DNA of 5,947 bases from positions 1-5,947 of the forward strand of contig CBDUKB010000191.1 of the NCBI GenBank assembly GCA_965367695.1, written 5' to 3'. This document shows positions 3,727 through 5,947 of the stretch, piece by piece; position 1 is the stretch's first letter, and every line of letters begins with the position of its first letter. A program made the translations under genes and the position numbers. The notes under the pieces are model-generated. The model searched no databases, had not been told where the DNA came from, and saw nothing but the letters and a program-made list of their open reading frames with translations. The DNA is from Putridiphycobacter sp965367695 (GTDB taxonomy: Bacteria; Bacteroidota; Bacteroidia; Flavobacteriales_D; Crocinitomicaceae).

Positions 3727-5947
3727 ATGTTTAGAATTGTTTTTACCATATTATTACTATTTTCTACTGGAACACTTTCCGCCCAAGAAATATGCAATAA
3801 CGGAATTGATGATGATGGAGATGGGTTGGTTGATTTGTTGGATGAGGAATGCCAAGCTTGTGGAGAAAAGGAAATTTTTATAATACCCAATCCTTCATTT
3901 GAAAACCCAAATTGTTGTCCACCAATTGGCTCTTCTCAAGTTAATAGTCCTGATTCCATATATTGTTCAAATAATTGGCTATCTAATAATTTTGTTGCTG
4001 ACATTGGAAGTTGTGATTCACCGGATATCGCTTCGTTACAAATTAATAATCCGTCTGCAACACCTTTTCCAAATGGAGATTTTATAATCGGACTGGAAGT
4101 TATCCAATCCAATTTAACATACACCACAACTTTTCCTTTTCGTGGCCCAAATTCTTTTGGAACGTGCTTAACTGACACCCTATACTCTTATAAGAAATAC
4201 AAACTCTCTCTTAGTTCAATAGTTTATTACACCTCTACTATTCCAAATATACCTTCACCAACATCAATTCAATTATACTTAAAAAATAATTGTAACAATG
4301 TTGCGCCAGGATTCATCACAACACCAGGAGTTAATTGTATATCTAATGACTGGACGTATTCTGATTCTGCAGACGCTACTCCAACTTCAATTTGGCAAAT
4401 CAATTATATTGAATTCCAGCCACAACAAAACAGCTCGGCTCTTGCAATTCAAGGAGGTAGTTGCTATTGCCCCACATCAATTACTAATTTTGCTTTGTAT
4501 TATATAGGAATTGACGACCTCCATTTATACGAAATACCTGCATGGGATACCGTTGGAATTACCCAAGTTGGGGCATGCGACCCTACCATCAATGAATTAC
4601 ATGCTTGGACCGATACTGTTGGTGGAACTTGGCAATGGTTTAAAGATTCTGTTGCTTTGGTGGGGGAAACAGATTCAATATTAGTCACAGATAACTATGG
4701 AACTGGTTTTTTCACAGCCATGTACTACTTAGATGGATTGTGCAAAGGATTTACATATTTCTTACCAACTGATTATTTTCCATACCCTTCTATCAATACT
4801 CAAAATGTTTGTTTTGGAGATACAGTAAGTTTTGATGGTGAAGCATTTGTTGCAGGAGGACAATCAATTGATTCTATTTATTGGCAATTCGGAAATGGGC
4901 AGTTAGGGTTTTCCGAAGACACCATATTTTATTACAACCAACCGGGTCAATACAATGTAGATTTTATTGCCATCACCAACCAAGGATGCATTGATACAGC
5001 TTCCACGATTGTTGAAGTTTATGAATCTCCATTTGTTGATTTTTCAATTAATGGCAATTGCATAAACCAAAGCACCGTATTTACCGATTTAACAAGCATT
5101 ACAGGAACCAGTTCCATTGATAGCATTCATTGGAATTTTGGAAACAATACTTTTGGGATAGACTCCATTGAAAATCATATTTACATTAATACGGGTTCTT
5201 ATTCCATCCAACTTTTTGCCCAGTCGGACCAAGGTTGTGTGGACAGTTTGTTAAAAACCGTTTTTGTAAATCCAAACCCTATAGCTGATTTTAGCATTAC
5301 CGATACTTGCGTGTTTCAATCCATTAATTTGAACAATAATTCTAATATTGCTTCCGGAACCATCTCGAATTATGAATGGGATTTTGGAGATAATTCCACC
5401 AATGCTTTGTTTGAACCCAATCATGCCTACAACCAAGCGGGTAATTATGCCCTTCAACTGGTCGCAATTTCAGATTCTTCCTGTACAGACACAAGCAATT
5501 TAAACATCACCATTCACCCTCAACCATTGAGTGATTTTACATTTGCTTCTTCCTGCTTTAACGCTTCCTTTTTGGATGGATCCAGTATTGCAAGTGGAAA
5601 TATTGTAGGGTTTACTTGGGACTTTGGTGACATGAACACAGCGAGTATTCAAAACCCCAACCATGTCTATGTTGCCAATGGCAATTATACAGTCAACCTA
5701 CAAACCACGAGTGATTTTGGCTGTGTGCACGATACCAGTAAAAACATTACCATATTCAATAATTTTACCGCTGACTTTGTTGCTTCAACTACTCAAATTT
5801 GTAGTGGGGATTGTATTCAGTTTACCGATTCCTCTACACAACATGCGAGTGGAACTTATACTTGGGCATTTTCTGATGGGCAGACTTCAAACTTAAAAAA
5901 TCCATTGATGTGTTTTCAAAATACAGACAGTAATCCATTGGGGATAG
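3727..5947 (+). CDS. Secreted multi-PKD-domain surface protein, N-terminal part (open at right edge)
   Basis: The frame is open for 740 codons from the ATG at 3727 to the window end. The start is set by a signal peptide (MFRIV, hydrophobic core, LSA, predicted cleavage after A19). Residues 25-36 (NGIDDDGDGLVD) contain a DxDxDGxxD calcium-type loop. Residues ~50-270 form a beta-rich domain opening with PNPSFENP (54-61) and closing with YYIGIDDLHLYE (258-269), resembling carbohydrate-binding-like N-terminal domains of Bacteroidota surface proteins. Residues ~280-345 look Ig-like (C284, WQWFKDS, C339). Five PKD-type repeats follow with core Trp at 386, 469, 551, 631 and 713 (WQFGNG, WNFGNN, WDFGDN, WDFGDM, WAFSDG), four joined by a xxDF linker. 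Repeats 1-4 each have a Cys pair 56-59 residues apart. A cell-surface adhesin, gliding or matrix role is inferred. A type IX sorting domain would be expected at the unseen C-terminus. There is no Shine-Dalgarno. Confidence 0.93.
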   Translation, partial: MFRIVFTILLLFSTGTLSAQEICNNGIDDDGDGLVDLLDEECQACGEKEIFIIPNPSFENPNCCPPIGSSQVNSPDSIYCSNNWLSNNFVADIGSCDSPDIASLQINNPSATPFPNGDFIIGLEVIQSNLTYTTTFPFRGPNSFGTCLTDTLYSYKKYKLSLSSIVYYTSTIPNIPSPTSIQLYLKNNCNNVAPGFITTPGVNCISNDWTYSDSADATPTSIWQINYIEFQPQQNSSALAIQGGSCYCPTSITNFALYYIGIDDLHLYEIPAWDTVGITQVGACDPTINELHAWTDTVGGTWQWFKDSVALVGETDSILVTDNYGTGFFTAMYYLDGLCKGFTYFLPTDYFPYPSINTQNVCFGDTVSFDGEAFVAGGQSIDSIYWQFGNGQLGFSEDTIFYYNQPGQYNVDFIAITNQGCIDTASTIVEVYESPFVDFSINGNCINQSTVFTDLTSITGTSSIDSIHWNFGNNTFGIDSIENHIYINTGSYSIQLFAQSDQGCVDSLLKTVFVNPNPIADFSITDTCVFQSINLNNNSNIASGTISNYEWDFGDNSTNALFEPNHAYNQAGNYALQLVAISDSSCTDTSNLNITIHPQPLSDFTFASSCFNASFLDGSSIASGNIVGFTWDFGDMNTASIQNPNHVYVANGNYTVNLQTTSDFGCVHDTSKNITIFNNFTADFVASTTQICSGDCIQFTDSSTQHASGTYTWAFSDGQTSNLKNPLMCFQNTDSNPLGI

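Noticed and set aside
3936..5896. ORFs of 62-80 codons on both strands within the adhesin region (such as 3936-4178 minus, 4298-4507 plus, 5663-5896 plus)
   Set aside because: They are shadows of the single 740-codon open frame, which has a signal peptide and periodic PKD motifs.
3727..5947. Frameshift or broken gene, since no stop is reached
   Set aside because: The frame stays open and in phase through all repeats to the last base; the missing stop is explained by the window edge.

Overview
The window looks like chromosomal DNA from a Bacteroidota bacterium, most likely a flavobacterium-like lineage. This is inferred from several signs. The DNA is AT-rich, the gene starts lack Shine-Dalgarno sequences, and TAnnTTTG-type -7 elements lie just upstream of start codons. 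There is also a large secreted protein built from PKD domains, of the kind this phylum exports by type IX secretion. No species can be named from the sequence.

Left part (1-2695, minus strand): valS, a complete class I valyl-tRNA synthetase of 876 residues, is followed after 18 bp by the first 15 codons of a dihydrolipoyl dehydrogenase (lpd) that runs off the left edge. The tight spacing suggests co-transcription, reading valS then lpd. Middle part (2696-3123, minus strand): a 137-bp gap with a candidate valS -7 element and a weak hairpin, then a complete 96-residue antibiotic-biosynthesis-monooxygenase (ABM) fold protein.

Intergenic part (3124-3726): 603 bp between divergent genes, with no credible ORF but dense in repeats. 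In order it holds the ABM gene's -7 element beside a T10 run, an 11-bp direct repeat and a CTAG-rich tract, a ~70-bp REP-like palindromic element, a second CTAG-rich tract, a ~100-bp imperfect palindrome built from CACAAAG units, and a candidate promoter almost touching the next start codon.

Right part (3727-5947, plus strand): the N-terminal 740 codons of a large secreted multidomain protein, open at the right edge. It has a signal peptide, a DxDxDGxxD calcium-type loop, a beta-rich NPSFE-type domain, an Ig-like segment, and five PKD-type repeats at a period of 80-83 residues, each with a regularly placed cysteine pair. It is probably a cell-surface adhesin or matrix protein. Its C-terminus, where a sorting signal would sit, is outside the window.

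valS and lpd are housekeeping genes, and nothing seen links them functionally to the ABM protein or the adhesin. I found no clear previously undescribed system. The most unusual parts are the repeat-packed divergent intergenic region and the disulfide pattern of the PKD protein.
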